Assembly: GCA_006226495.1 (NCBI GenBank) | Contig: SBGU01000054.1 | Location: 22,104-86,103 of the forward strand | Origin: Alphaproteobacteria bacterium | GTDB lineage: Bacteria; Pseudomonadota; Alphaproteobacteria; Sphingomonadales; Kordiimonadaceae | DNA length: 64,000 nucleotides | Direction: 5' to 3' | Shown here: piece after piece, positions 37,424 to 45,643 of the stretch | Layout of the letters: every line of letters begins with the position of its first letter | How positions within the stretch are numbered: position 1 is the stretch's first letter | Program-made: the position numbers and the translations under genes | The notes under the pieces: model-generated | What the model saw: only the letters and a program-made list of their open reading frames with translations | Database searches by the model: none | What the model was told of the DNA's origin: nothing

Positions 37424-39487
37424 TCATTGCCAGAGGAACGTGCCGTCCGTCAGATCGCGGAAGGTAACCACCTTGTCGTTCGGGACGATGTTCGCGCCGG
37501 GTTTGGTCGCATAACCGGCCATTTCGCCATCCACCAGATTGTCGGTAAGCAAGCCGTCAGCCGAGGACGTGACCCACGTCTTCGGGTCAGCAGCCGTGGT
37601 GCCATAGGATGGGTCGTAATAGCTATTGTTCGTGGCGTCATAGACGATGAAATGATTGTTGAACCAGTTTGGCGACGCCGCATTGTTCTGCCCGTCCACC
37701 ACTTGTGCAGGGCTGGCCTCGCCCGGATATTCATGCGTGGCCGCGGTGTTGCTCATCGCCACAGAGGCATCGTAGGTCCAGTTCTTCACCAGAAACACCT
37801 CCGCGTCCGGGTCCAGCCCGGTGTTGGTATCGACTGCAATCTTGTGGGCATTGCCGATGCCGTGCAGGGCCCACATGGTGATCAACAGGTCGGCCCAGGC
37901 ACCACAGGCCACATTGCCTGCTTCGTTGGTGAAGACATTGCCACCTTCGTCCAGATCGATCTGGTCATTTACCTGTTGCGCAGGCACCGGCGCATTCGGA
38001 TCATCATGTTCCAGCCAGTATCCGAGCAGGGTTTTGACCCCCGTGCCTTCCCGGTCCAGAAGCTGCATGCGCATGTTCGGGTTCACGCTGTCGGAAAAGG
38101 CACGGGCGACGGCGTCACGGACACCGGCCTGTGCCGTAGCACCTGCGGCGAAATCCAGCACTGCTTGGCACGAAATGGCCAGAAGCGAATCATAGGTGCA
38201 GACGGATTTGAGCACTGCACTGTTCAGGTCTGCATCCTCGACCGCTGCATCCCAAACCATCTCTGTTGTATAGACCGGCTTGGCGGCGGTCACATACACC
38301 GGGGTTTCGGTTACCGCGAGCGGTGCCCAGGTGCTATTGTCTGCGCTCAGTTCCCAGAAGATCCGGAGCGGATTGTTGATCATCACCTGGTCGGGCACAA
38401 ATTTGGCGAAGTCCAGATCGGGCAGGGCAACAGTGGCGCCTTTGGCCGTGCCGTTCGGCACCTTGAAAGTCACCCCCACCGTCTTACCAGCGATGGCGCC
38501 GGTCACCAGCGGGAAATAGGGCGTGGCTTGTACATAGATGGTGGTATCCTGGCCCGCTGCGTTCAGGAGCTTGAGGCCAGGTGCGGTCAGCTTCATTTTG
38601 CCGTTTGCAGCATAGCCCTGGGGCGCAGCCTTGGCCCCTTTGGTCCATGTGTCTGTGTAGAGGTTCTTGAGATGGGGGTCCTTTTCTTTGGTGACGAGGA
38701 AATGGTCGTCACCGGCAAAGGCGAAGGACTGCAGCTCCAGCTTCAGGGCACCGGCGCCTGCGCTTGTGGTCGGATTGACGACATTGATGCCCTTGCTCAC
38801 GGCGCCCGTGCCGTCCCTGTCGCTTTTCAGTTGAACCATGGTGGTGACATCGCGGGTTTCATGCAATCGCAGGGCGCGCATGTTATCCATGGTGCCGATG
38901 CTGGCCTGGTTGCCATATTTGTCGACCGTATAGAGGTTGATGGCTTTTGAGCCGACAATCAGCAAGGTGCGGGTCGCCGACCAGGACAGGTGGCTCCAGG
39001 CGGCGGCATTGTCGGGGGCCGTGGTTGCCTTGAAGGTGCAGTTGAAGTCTGTCGCCTTGTCGCCCACAAGGGGCTTCATCGACAGGGCATACCAGTCCGT
39101 GCCGTTCTTGTTGAAGGCATAGTGATTGTCCATCAGGGTCAGTGCGCTGATGGTGGGCAACAACAGCACCTTCACCACCGGATGCTCCAGCGACCGGGCC
39201 GTGCTGGCCTTGACCGATATCACCTGGCCGTAGGGCAGCACATTGGTGGCGTCGTCGGCCTTCAGGGTCAGGCTGCCGCCGGTTGTGGTGGTCACGACCC
39301 CGGCCTTGTCGCAGGTCCAGGTCACGGTGCCGTCGTTGGTGGTGGCGGTCAGCACAATATCGGCGCCCGCGCCAAAGCTTGCGACCCAGACATCATCGCT
39401 GTTCTTGACCGCGCCGGTGACGGCAACACTGACCTTGTAGATGGCCTCCATCTCGATCAGGACTTCTTTTTTGCCGACTTCGCTCAT
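37424..39487 (-). CDS. Large protein with Ig-like N-terminus and transglutaminase-like Cys-His-Asp C-terminus
   Basis: A 687-residue protein of unknown function. The N-terminal 100 residues resemble a bacterial Ig-like domain (IVLTATTNDGTVTWTCDKAG, GSLTLKADDATNVLPYGQVI). At about 158-170 it has PDNAAAWSHLSWS, a motif shared with the next gene. The C-terminal part (about 410-687) has the pattern of a transglutaminase-like cysteine enzyme: Cys528 in GNVACGAWADLLITMWALHG, then His612 in NNHFIVYDATNNSYYDPSYG with Asp625 thirteen residues later. Such folds include proteases, peptide cyclases and cross-linking enzymes. There is no Sec signal. It is the middle gene of a three-gene run (16 bases after the first). 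Confidence 0.6.
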   Translation of the reverse strand: MSEVGKKEVLIEMEAIYKVSVAVTGAVKNSDDVWVASFGAGADIVLTATTNDGTVTWTCDKAGVVTTTTGGSLTLKADDATNVLPYGQVISVKASTARSLEHPVVKVLLLPTISALTLMDNHYAFNKNGTDWYALSMKPLVGDKATDFNCTFKATTAPDNAAAWSHLSWSATRTLLIVGSKAINLYTVDKYGNQASIGTMDNMRALRLHETRDVTTMVQLKSDRDGTGAVSKGINVVNPTTSAGAGALKLELQSFAFAGDDHFLVTKEKDPHLKNLYTDTWTKGAKAAPQGYAANGKMKLTAPGLKLLNAAGQDTTIYVQATPYFPLVTGAIAGKTVGVTFKVPNGTAKGATVALPDLDFAKFVPDQVMINNPLRIFWELSADNSTWAPLAVTETPVYVTAAKPVYTTEMVWDAAVEDADLNSAVLKSVCTYDSLLAISCQAVLDFAAGATAQAGVRDAVARAFSDSVNPNMRMQLLDREGTGVKTLLGYWLEHDDPNAPVPAQQVNDQIDLDEGGNVFTNEAGNVACGAWADLLITMWALHGIGNAHKIAVDTNTGLDPDAEVFLVKNWTYDASVAMSNTAATHEYPGEASPAQVVDGQNNAASPNWFNNHFIVYDATNNSYYDPSYGTTAADPKTWVTSSADGLLTDNLVDGEMAGYATKPGANIVPNDKVVTFRDLTDGTFLWQ

Positions 39488-39502
39488 GCCGCGTCCGCTC
39501 CT

Positions 39503-40492
39503 TCAGCTTACTTTGATGGCGGCACTAACCGGCAGCGCCCCGCCTGAAACCGCATCGCTGTTGACCTGCCGGAAATTGGGTCGGTTCAACCCGTCGGTAT
39601 TGCCGCCGGTCCAGGACAGGAAGGCGTAGGCCGCCATCGTGTCGGGCACGGTGACGGCCTGCACGCTGATCATGCCGTGGGTATTGGGGACCAAAGTCCA
39701 GCGACCGCTGCCATCCGTCGTGGCATTGGTCACCAGAAGCCGGTCGAGGCCCGGCACCACCGCCACCTGCGCCGACAGGCTTTTGCCAGCCAGGCTCGCG
39801 GTCACTGTCACCGGGCTGCCGGGTTTCGTCAGGGTATCCAGGGGCACCATGCGCTGGTTGGCGGCGCCTGAAAAATCGGCCTTGCCGCCCTGCCAACTGA
39901 TACCGGCCCAGGCCGCAGGCGTATTGGGTTCGGTCACCGCCAGCAGGCGCACGCTCTGGTCGGGGGCATAGAACTGGTAATACAGGCCGCTCTGGGTTTT
40001 TTCAGCGCCGCTGACCTCAAGGCCGGTCAGGCGTGCCGGGGCCGGGGATGGTGACGGCGTCGGTGTGGGGGGCGGCGTCGGGGTTGGCGTGGGTATGGCC
40101 ATGGCATTCAGCACCGCGACCAGGTTTTCGGTGTCATGCTGCAGGCTGGTCAGATTCACATTGTTGGCTTTGGCCATCTGTGGGCTGATGGTCCGGTTCA
40201 GGCTCAACTGACCCATTTTTGTGATCTGCACATTCAGGCTCACGAGGTCGGCAACCGACGGCAGCACATCATGGTTGGCTTCATCCAGCAGCCCCTGCCG
40301 GTCGCTTTCCGAAAGCGCGGGTTTGGCATCGGCCGTCAACAGGTTCTGCTTGAACAGGTTCAGGGTGCCGATCATCTGTTGCAGGGTCGGTTTGCCATTA
40401 TAGTCGGGCCGCGCCTGGATATCGGCAACGACGGTCGGGATATCCTTCACGACCGCTGCGGACGCCTTCTGGAATTTCGGGTCTGTGGGCAT
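39503..40492 (-). CDS. Uncharacterised protein: helical N-terminus, Pro-Thr linker, two Ig-like repeats
   Basis: A 329-residue protein I cannot name. Residues 1-130 are mostly helical and charged, with no signal peptide. Residues 133-152 are a Pro/Thr/Ser linker (PTPTPTPPPTPTPSPSPAPA). The remainder holds two related beta repeats, each with the motif P-D/N-T-x-A-A-W/Y-x-x-x-S-W-x-G-G (PNTPAAWAGISWQGG at about 189-203 and PDTMAAYAFLSWTGG near 280). The same motif occurs in the neighbouring 687-residue protein. It is the first gene of the cassette, divergent from the HTTM gene 148 bases away. A linker of this type also ends the collar protein at 9035, a weak hint of a common export or surface role. 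Confidence 0.6.
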   Translation of the reverse strand: MPTDPKFQKASAAVVKDIPTVVADIQARPDYNGKPTLQQMIGTLNLFKQNLLTADAKPALSESDRQGLLDEANHDVLPSVADLVSLNVQITKMGQLSLNRTISPQMAKANNVNLTSLQHDTENLVAVLNAMAIPTPTPTPPPTPTPSPSPAPARLTGLEVSGAEKTQSGLYYQFYAPDQSVRLLAVTEPNTPAAWAGISWQGGKADFSGAANQRMVPLDTLTKPGSPVTVTASLAGKSLSAQVAVVPGLDRLLVTNATTDGSGRWTLVPNTHGMISVQAVTVPDTMAAYAFLSWTGGNTDGLNRPNFRQVNSDAVSGGALPVSAAIKVS

Positions 40493-40640
40493 GCCGAACC
40501 TTTGTCCTCGCTGGTGGGGAAGTCTTGCTCAGCGACCAGACGCACGGGCGCGGGGGCTTGTGAACTGATGCCGGCGCTTGGGCTTTGCGTGCGGGTGCCG
40601 CACGTGATACGTCAGAACAGAGGTAGGGACAGGGACTTTT

Positions 40641-42119
40641 ATGCGACGGGAATGGCCAGCGGAAACCGGAGACATGTCACGGGCGGGACGGAAGTTGCGC
40701 GCGCTGCAGGCGCGGCTGTTCCTGCCGGTGGACGGCGCGTCGCTTGCCGTTTTCCGCATCCTGTTTGGCGCCATCCTGTGTTGGGAAGTCACGCGCTACT
40801 TCGGTCACCACTGGATCGAAACCAAATATATCATCCCGCAGTTTTTCTTCTCGTACCATGGCTTCGAGTGGGTGAAACCGTTTGGCCCCCAGGGCATGTT
40901 CTGGCTGTTCCGCGTCCTGGGCATCTGTGCGTTCCTGATGATGATAGGACTATATTACCGGCTGGCGGCCTGGGGGGTGTTCTTCAGCTTCAGCTATATC
41001 TTCCTCCTCGATAAAGCCCAGTATCTGAACCATTTCTATTTCACCATCCTGCTGGCGTTCGTGATGGCGATTGCGCCGGCCAGCCAGGTCTGGTCGCTGG
41101 ACCGGCTTCTGGGGCGTGTGCGCGACCACGACCATGTGCCGGCCTGGGCCCTTATCACCGCGCGGGCACAGATGGAAATCATGCTCGTGTGGGCTGGCCT
41201 CGTGAAACTGAATGCCGACTGGCTGGTGGGCCGGCCGCTGGGCGATTGGCTCGCAAACGCCGCCTCGCGTTTCCCGGACCGGATTGCCGACCTGCTCAGG
41301 ATGCCGGAATTCGGTATCGCCGCAGCCTGGGGCGTGGTGGCGCTGCATCTCATCGGCGCACCCCTGTTGCTGGTGCGACCGGCCCGCATCTATGTGTTCC
41401 TTGTTTATGCCGCCTTCCATTGTCTCAACCATCTGTTCTGGAATATCGGCATTTTCCCCTGGCTGACCATCGCGGGCACCCTGCTGTTTTTTGACGCCGA
41501 CTGGCCGCGCCGGGTGGGCCGTCGCCTCGGGCTGAAATTTCTCTCGGTCACAGGCGATGCGGCACCGGCTTTTCCGGTGCGGCCGGCGATCACGGCCTTT
41601 GTACTGGTGTGGGTGGCAAGCCAGGCGCTGTTGCCCATCCGGCCCTACCTCTATCCCGGCAATCCGGCCTGGAACGAACAGGGGCACCGTTTCGCCTGGC
41701 GCATGAAACTCAGGGACAAGGAAGGCCGGCTCCGCTTCACGGTCAAGGACCCGGCCACGGGCCGCGTGTGGCAGATCGACAGCCGCGACTACCTGACCCG
41801 CCGGCAGGCCGCCAAGATGGCAACACGGCCCAGCATGATTCTCGAATTCGCCCATTACCTCCGGGACCGCTGGCGCAGCGATGAAGGGGTTGCGCAGCCG
41901 CAGGTGTTTGCGGAAAGTTACATCTCGGTCAATGGCAGGCCGTACCGGCGCTATCTGGACCCCGGCCTCGACCTGGCGGCTATCGACCGCACTTTCCTTT
42001 CGCCTGACGAATGGATATTGCCGATGGACGAGGGCGCGAACGGCGAAAGCGCGGACGATGCCGCCGACGGTGCGGCCTCCGCCGGGCGCCCAAACGGAGA
42101 TGCAGATGACGACGACTGA
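40641..42119 (+). CDS. HTTM-domain (vitamin K-dependent gamma-carboxylase-like) membrane protein
   Basis: A 492-residue integral membrane protein. Several hydrophobic segments span about 28-350, among them AVFRILFGAILCWEV, FLMMIGLYYRLAAWGVFF, HFYFTILLAFVMAIAPA and HLFWNIGIFPWLTIAG. The segment YPGNPAWNEQGHRFAWRM, followed by a charged globular tail, matches the signature that links bacterial HTTM proteins to eukaryotic gamma-glutamyl carboxylase. The biological reaction in bacteria is unknown. AGGGAC lies about eight bases before the ATG; an internal ATG at 40674 is possible. Its end overlaps the DCC gene by 14 bases, a pairing that recurs in bacteria. Confidence 0.85.
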   Translation: MRREWPAETGDMSRAGRKLRALQARLFLPVDGASLAVFRILFGAILCWEVTRYFGHHWIETKYIIPQFFFSYHGFEWVKPFGPQGMFWLFRVLGICAFLMMIGLYYRLAAWGVFFSFSYIFLLDKAQYLNHFYFTILLAFVMAIAPASQVWSLDRLLGRVRDHDHVPAWALITARAQMEIMLVWAGLVKLNADWLVGRPLGDWLANAASRFPDRIADLLRMPEFGIAAAWGVVALHLIGAPLLLVRPARIYVFLVYAAFHCLNHLFWNIGIFPWLTIAGTLLFFDADWPRRVGRRLGLKFLSVTGDAAPAFPVRPAITAFVLVWVASQALLPIRPYLYPGNPAWNEQGHRFAWRMKLRDKEGRLRFTVKDPATGRVWQIDSRDYLTRRQAAKMATRPSMILEFAHYLRDRWRSDEGVAQPQVFAESYISVNGRPYRRYLDPGLDLAAIDRTFLSPDEWILPMDEGANGESADDAADGAASAGRPNGDADDDD

Positions 42120-42549
42120 GGGCAGCACCGGGAATCAGGGGGAGGGTGCCGCGCCGCTCATGCTCTATGACGGTGTCTGCAATCTCTGCAACGGCATGGT
42201 GCGCTTCATCATCAGGCGCGACCGCCACGCCCTGTTCCGGTTCGCGGCGGTGCAGTCCGACTATGCGGCGGCTGTGCTCGCGCGCTTCGGCAAGGTCTGG
42301 CAGGACGATACTTTTTACTTGCTCCTGGACGGGCGGCTTCATGACCGATCGTCTGCAGCGCTTCGCATCATGGCGCGGCTCAGGTTTCCCTGGCCCATGA
42401 TGGCGGTTTTCCTTCTGGTGCCAAAACCGCTGCGCGACTGGGTTTATAACCTGGTTGCCCGCAACCGGTACCGGCTTTTTGGCCGCACGGATGCCTGCCA
42501 GATCCCCGACAAATCGGTCCTTGAAAGATTTCTCGATCTTAATGCTTGA
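42106..42549 (+). CDS. DCC family (DUF393) thiol-disulfide oxidoreductase
   Basis: A 147-residue protein of the DCC family, predicted thioredoxin-like redox proteins named for the conserved Asp and two Cys residues, here in LYDGVCNLCNGMVRFI. Later conserved parts are FRFAAVQSDYA, RSSAALRIMARL and RDWVYNLVARNRYRLFG. The start at 42106 has GGAG six bases upstream and lies inside the end of the HTTM gene, so the two are translationally coupled and may act together on one substrate. It has no signal peptide, so it should be cytoplasmic or membrane-associated. Confidence 0.9.
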   Translation: MTTTEGSTGNQGEGAAPLMLYDGVCNLCNGMVRFIIRRDRHALFRFAAVQSDYAAAVLARFGKVWQDDTFYLLLDGRLHDRSSAALRIMARLRFPWPMMAVFLLVPKPLRDWVYNLVARNRYRLFGRTDACQIPDKSVLERFLDLNA

Positions 42550-42574
42550 AAGCGGCAAACTCTTGGGCTAGGTT
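42546..42574 (+). promoter_or_regulatory. Candidate promoter of tRNA-Ser(CGA)
   Basis: TTGAAA (42546-42551) and TAGGTT (42569-42574) are 17 bases apart and are followed by a GC-rich discriminator (GCGCGCCGCC), a feature of stringently controlled stable RNA promoters. It overlaps the last codons of the DCC gene. Confidence 0.45.
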
Positions 42575-42628
42575 GCGCGCCGCCGCTACCCCCGGCGACC
42601 ATGTCGCACGGGGACCATAGTTGAAGTC

Positions 42629-42721
<93 letters not shown>

Positions 42722-42775
42722 TTCCCATACAATGAAATGTCACTCGGGTCACGCTACGGCTGTTGCCGTCGCGGT

Positions 42776-43744
42776 TCAGTTGCTGCCCGATCCATTGGCG
42801 TCCAGGTCGCCAAGGAAGATATCGCGGGCATATCTGATCGCGGTCAGGCCGGCGCGCAGGGGACGCGGCGTGCGGGCGGCTTCATGCCGGCCCAGCACCA
42901 TCTGCACCATGCGTTCAGCGGAATCGAGCCCGCCGCGGATGCTGAGCGACGAGCCGCCGCCAAAGCGCGGGTTGACCTCGATCACATGGCCGCCCTGGGT
43001 TTCGTTCCAGAACATCTGCACCAGGTTGTGGCCCCTAAGGCCCAGCTTTTCGGCAAGGTTGATGGCAATGGCCGACAGGTCCGGGATATCGACGATCTGG
43101 GAGCGCCAGCTTTCGCCGTTCACGAGGCGCTGGCGCTCGCGCACCACCGCCTGCAGGGCACGGCCTTCAAAATCCATCAGGATGTCGCAGCTATATTCGG
43201 CGGCTTCGCAGTAGGGCTGCACGATATGGTCCTCAAGCCGGAGCGCAAGGCCGTTGAAAGCGTCGACACTATGCACGGCATAGGCACCGCGGCTGCCTGA
43301 ACTGATGCGCTTGCGCACAAATACCGGGAAGTTGCCGGGCGAAGACGGATCGACAAACGGCAACACAGGATAGCCGTGGGTAACACAGAAATCGTGGAAG
43401 CGGGCCTTGTCGAGGCAGATGTCCAGGCTTTCGCCCGCCGGCAGCGGCACGGTCACGCCCATGGCTTCCAGTTCGGGTTTCATGGCGGCCAGCAGCTTCA
43501 GTTCGCCGTCGCGCGTGGGGATGATCAGCCGGATGGCGTGTTCGCGGCAGACACGCAGCAGGGTTTCGCCATAGGCCGGGTCGCGGTCGGCGGGCAATTG
43601 CACAAACGCATCGGCAAAATAGCGCGCACAACAATGGGCTTCCATGTCGGCTGCGACAATCTTGCCGCCCTCGGGCCGCACCGCAGCCTGGAAAAATTCG
43701 ATCAACTGGATCTTTGCAGATGCGCTGCAGATCAGAATATTCAT
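42776..43744 (-). CDS. ATP-grasp domain protein in glycan locus
   Basis: A 322-residue ATP-grasp enzyme, the fold that ligates a carboxylate to an amine or thiol through an acyl phosphate. Features are an N-terminal Rossmann-like part (MNILICSASAKIQLIEFF), FPVFVRKRISSGSRGAYAV for nucleotide binding, and the metal-binding end VIEVNPRFGGGSSLSIRGG. It resembles the CarB-like ATP-grasp proteins found in surface-polysaccharide and nonulosonic-acid loci. The substrate is unknown. It is divergent from the PseG-like gene across a 311-base gap and convergent with the tRNA. Confidence 0.85.
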   Translation of the reverse strand: MNILICSASAKIQLIEFFQAAVRPEGGKIVAADMEAHCCARYFADAFVQLPADRDPAYGETLLRVCREHAIRLIIPTRDGELKLLAAMKPELEAMGVTVPLPAGESLDICLDKARFHDFCVTHGYPVLPFVDPSSPGNFPVFVRKRISSGSRGAYAVHSVDAFNGLALRLEDHIVQPYCEAAEYSCDILMDFEGRALQAVVRERQRLVNGESWRSQIVDIPDLSAIAINLAEKLGLRGHNLVQMFWNETQGGHVIEVNPRFGGGSSLSIRGGLDSAERMVQMVLGRHEAARTPRPLRAGLTAIRYARDIFLGDLDANGSGSN

Positions 43745-44055
43745 GGTCGCATCCGTCCCCTCGGGTCCCCGTTCACTCCCTGACCTTCGGCCTGGGCGCA
43801 GGTAGGCCCGACCTCCATTAAGCCGAAGAAGTACAATGAGTTTCTGCGAGAGTGCCTAATAAAGGTTAAAAATCCAAGACGATTTTTGGGTCCATGCTGG
43901 CCGGGTGGGACGCTGCAGGCTCCGATATCCGCCGCCATCGTTCTTAAAAGCTAATTAACAATATCGCCGTAAGGTTGGCATGTGTTATGCATCGCCCTAT
44001 GGGGTGACGGCTTCGGGGCATAAGGCCCGTCCGAAGCGGAGAGGAGACAGACGCT
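43745..44055. other. Divergent intergenic region between ATP-grasp and PseG-like genes
   Basis: No gene fits here. The stretch is unusually AT-rich at 43855-43880 and 43941-43970 and should carry promoters in both directions. A GCTTCGG/CCGAAGC hairpin (44010-44037) stands directly before the GGAG of the PseG-like gene and could affect its translation. Confidence 0.45.
43975..44003 (+). promoter_or_regulatory. Candidate promoter of the PseG-like gene
   Basis: TTGGCA (43975-43980) and TATGGG (43998-44003) are 17 bases apart, downstream of an AT-rich tract. The -10 is weak. Confidence 0.3.
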
Positions 44056-44979
44056 GTGCTGAACGCGTCGATACTGGTGGAATGTGGCAGAAAGTCTGGC
44101 CTTGGGCGGGTCAGGCGGACCCTGACCCTTGCAAATGCGCTGAAGGCGCGGGGCGTGGCCTGCGATATTTTTGTTACCAGCGATGAAGGTATGGACCTTG
44201 TCTCAGCCCTTGGATTTACGGCAAAGCTTGCCGACCAGTTGCCCGCGCGGCATGATCTTCTGGTCGTGGATACCTGTTCCGACAGTGCCCGGGCCCTGAG
44301 TGCCCTGTGTGCCACCGCCCGCATCAGTTGCGTGATCGACGACCTGGCCGAACGGCCCGTGGTTTGTGATTATGTCATCAATCCCAATCTTTATGCATCA
44401 GAACTGGATTACAGCGCCTACCGGGTGCGCGAGGTCCTGCGCGGCCCCGCCCATGCGCTGATCCATGACGACTTTTTTGCCCGCGCCCTGCCGGCGGACG
44501 AACGCGCCGGTGTGGTGGTATCCTTCGGCGGCACCGACGATGGCAGGCTGGCAGCCCCCATCGCCGCGCTGATCGCAAAGGAAAGCGGCGAACCCGTCTA
44601 TGTACCCGTACCGGCCTACCTGGAACCGGCGGCCGAACTGACGGCACTTGCGGGGCAGGGCGTCGAGGTGCTGCGCGCACCCGACATGGCCGGCCTTCTG
44701 GGCCGTGCGCGCCTTTATGTGGGTGCTGCAGGTGCAACAGTTCTGGAGGCACTGGCGGCCGGCTGCCCGGTGTGTGCCATCGCCACCCAGTCCGACCAGC
44801 ACAAGAATGTGGCCTACCTTGGCCGCATCGATATTGCGGCCCTGCCGGTCTATGACGCCCGCAAGGCGGCAGACCTGGCGCTGGCGGCACTCGCGTCGCA
44901 CAAGAGCCCAATGGTCCTGAGCCCCCGGGCGGTCAGCGATATCGCGGGCGTGATCCACCGCGCGGCCGCAGCAGCCTGA
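44056..44979 (+). CDS. PseG-like UDP-sugar hydrolase
   Basis: A 307-residue GT-B-fold protein resembling PseG, which removes UDP from 2,4-diacetamido-trideoxy-altrose before condensation to pseudaminic acid. The start ILVECGRKSGLGRVRRTLTL corresponds to the usual G-x-G-H-x-x-R segment, although the histidine is replaced by an arginine here (GLGRVRR), which may alter catalysis. VVVSFGGTDDG, YVGAAGATVLEALAAGCP and TQSDQHKN match the C-terminal UDP-binding half. GTG start with GGAGA upstream. A HAD phosphatase gene follows after ten bases, and a PseI-like synthase lies 2 kb on. Confidence 0.75.
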   Translation: MLNASILVECGRKSGLGRVRRTLTLANALKARGVACDIFVTSDEGMDLVSALGFTAKLADQLPARHDLLVVDTCSDSARALSALCATARISCVIDDLAERPVVCDYVINPNLYASELDYSAYRVREVLRGPAHALIHDDFFARALPADERAGVVVSFGGTDDGRLAAPIAALIAKESGEPVYVPVPAYLEPAAELTALAGQGVEVLRAPDMAGLLGRARLYVGAAGATVLEALAAGCPVCAIATQSDQHKNVAYLGRIDIAALPVYDARKAADLALAALASHKSPMVLSPRAVSDIAGVIHRAAAAA

Positions 44980-44989
44980 CGGAGTGCCT

Positions 44990-45643
44990 GTGCCAACCAC
45001 CCTCCTGATCGATCTGGATGATACCCTGTTCGACGAACGCCAGTATGTCGACAGCGGGTTCCGTTTCATTGCCGGCAATATGGCCTATCTGTTCGACCTG
45101 TCGGCGGGTGATGTCTACGACCATATGCAGAAACTGCTGGCCCGCGAAGGCCGGGGCCAGATTTTCGACCATACACTCGAAGCGTTTGGCATCGAGCCCA
45201 AGCCCGAAATCGTCGCCGGCCTTGTGCGCCGCTACCGTACACACGCACCGTCGCTCGGCTTTTTCCCGGGCGTGCGCGAAGCGCTGGACGAACTGAAAGC
45301 CACCTACAAGCTGGCGCTTGTGACCAATGGTCATGTTGCCATGCAGGCTCGCAAGGTGGCGGCACTGGCAGCCGAGAACTGGTTCGAGGTCGTGGTTTTC
45401 TGCGACAAGCTCGGCCATCCGAAACCAGCGCCCGAAGGGCCGCTGGCGGCCTGCAAGCTTTTGGGCGTCAAACCGCGGAACGCCCTGATGGTGGGCGACA
45501 ATCCGGAAACGGACGGTGGTGCCGCCAGAGCCGCAGGCATGGGTTACCTCAGGATCAATACGGCGCGCTTTGCCGCCACAGCAAGCGATGCACCGAGCGT
45601 TGCCACCTTCGCCGACGTACCCGCCTATTTGCGCGGGCTATAG
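44990..45643 (+). CDS. HAD family hydrolase
   Basis: A 217-residue phosphatase of the haloacid dehalogenase superfamily, close to the pyrimidine 5-nucleotidase/YjjG branch. Motif I is LLIDLDDTLFDE, motif II LALVTNGH, motif III the lysine in LGHPKPAPEG, and motif IV MVGDNPETDGG. I prefer the GTG at 44990 because GGAG lies five bases upstream; a GTG at 44984 is also in frame. In this context it may remove phosphate from a sugar intermediate of the nonulosonic-acid path (inference). Its last 19 bases overlap the convergent glycosyltransferase gene. Confidence 0.85.
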   Translation: MPTTLLIDLDDTLFDERQYVDSGFRFIAGNMAYLFDLSAGDVYDHMQKLLAREGRGQIFDHTLEAFGIEPKPEIVAGLVRRYRTHAPSLGFFPGVREALDELKATYKLALVTNGHVAMQARKVAALAAENWFEVVVFCDKLGHPKPAPEGPLAACKLLGVKPRNALMVGDNPETDGGAARAAGMGYLRINTARFAATASDAPSVATFADVPAYLRGL

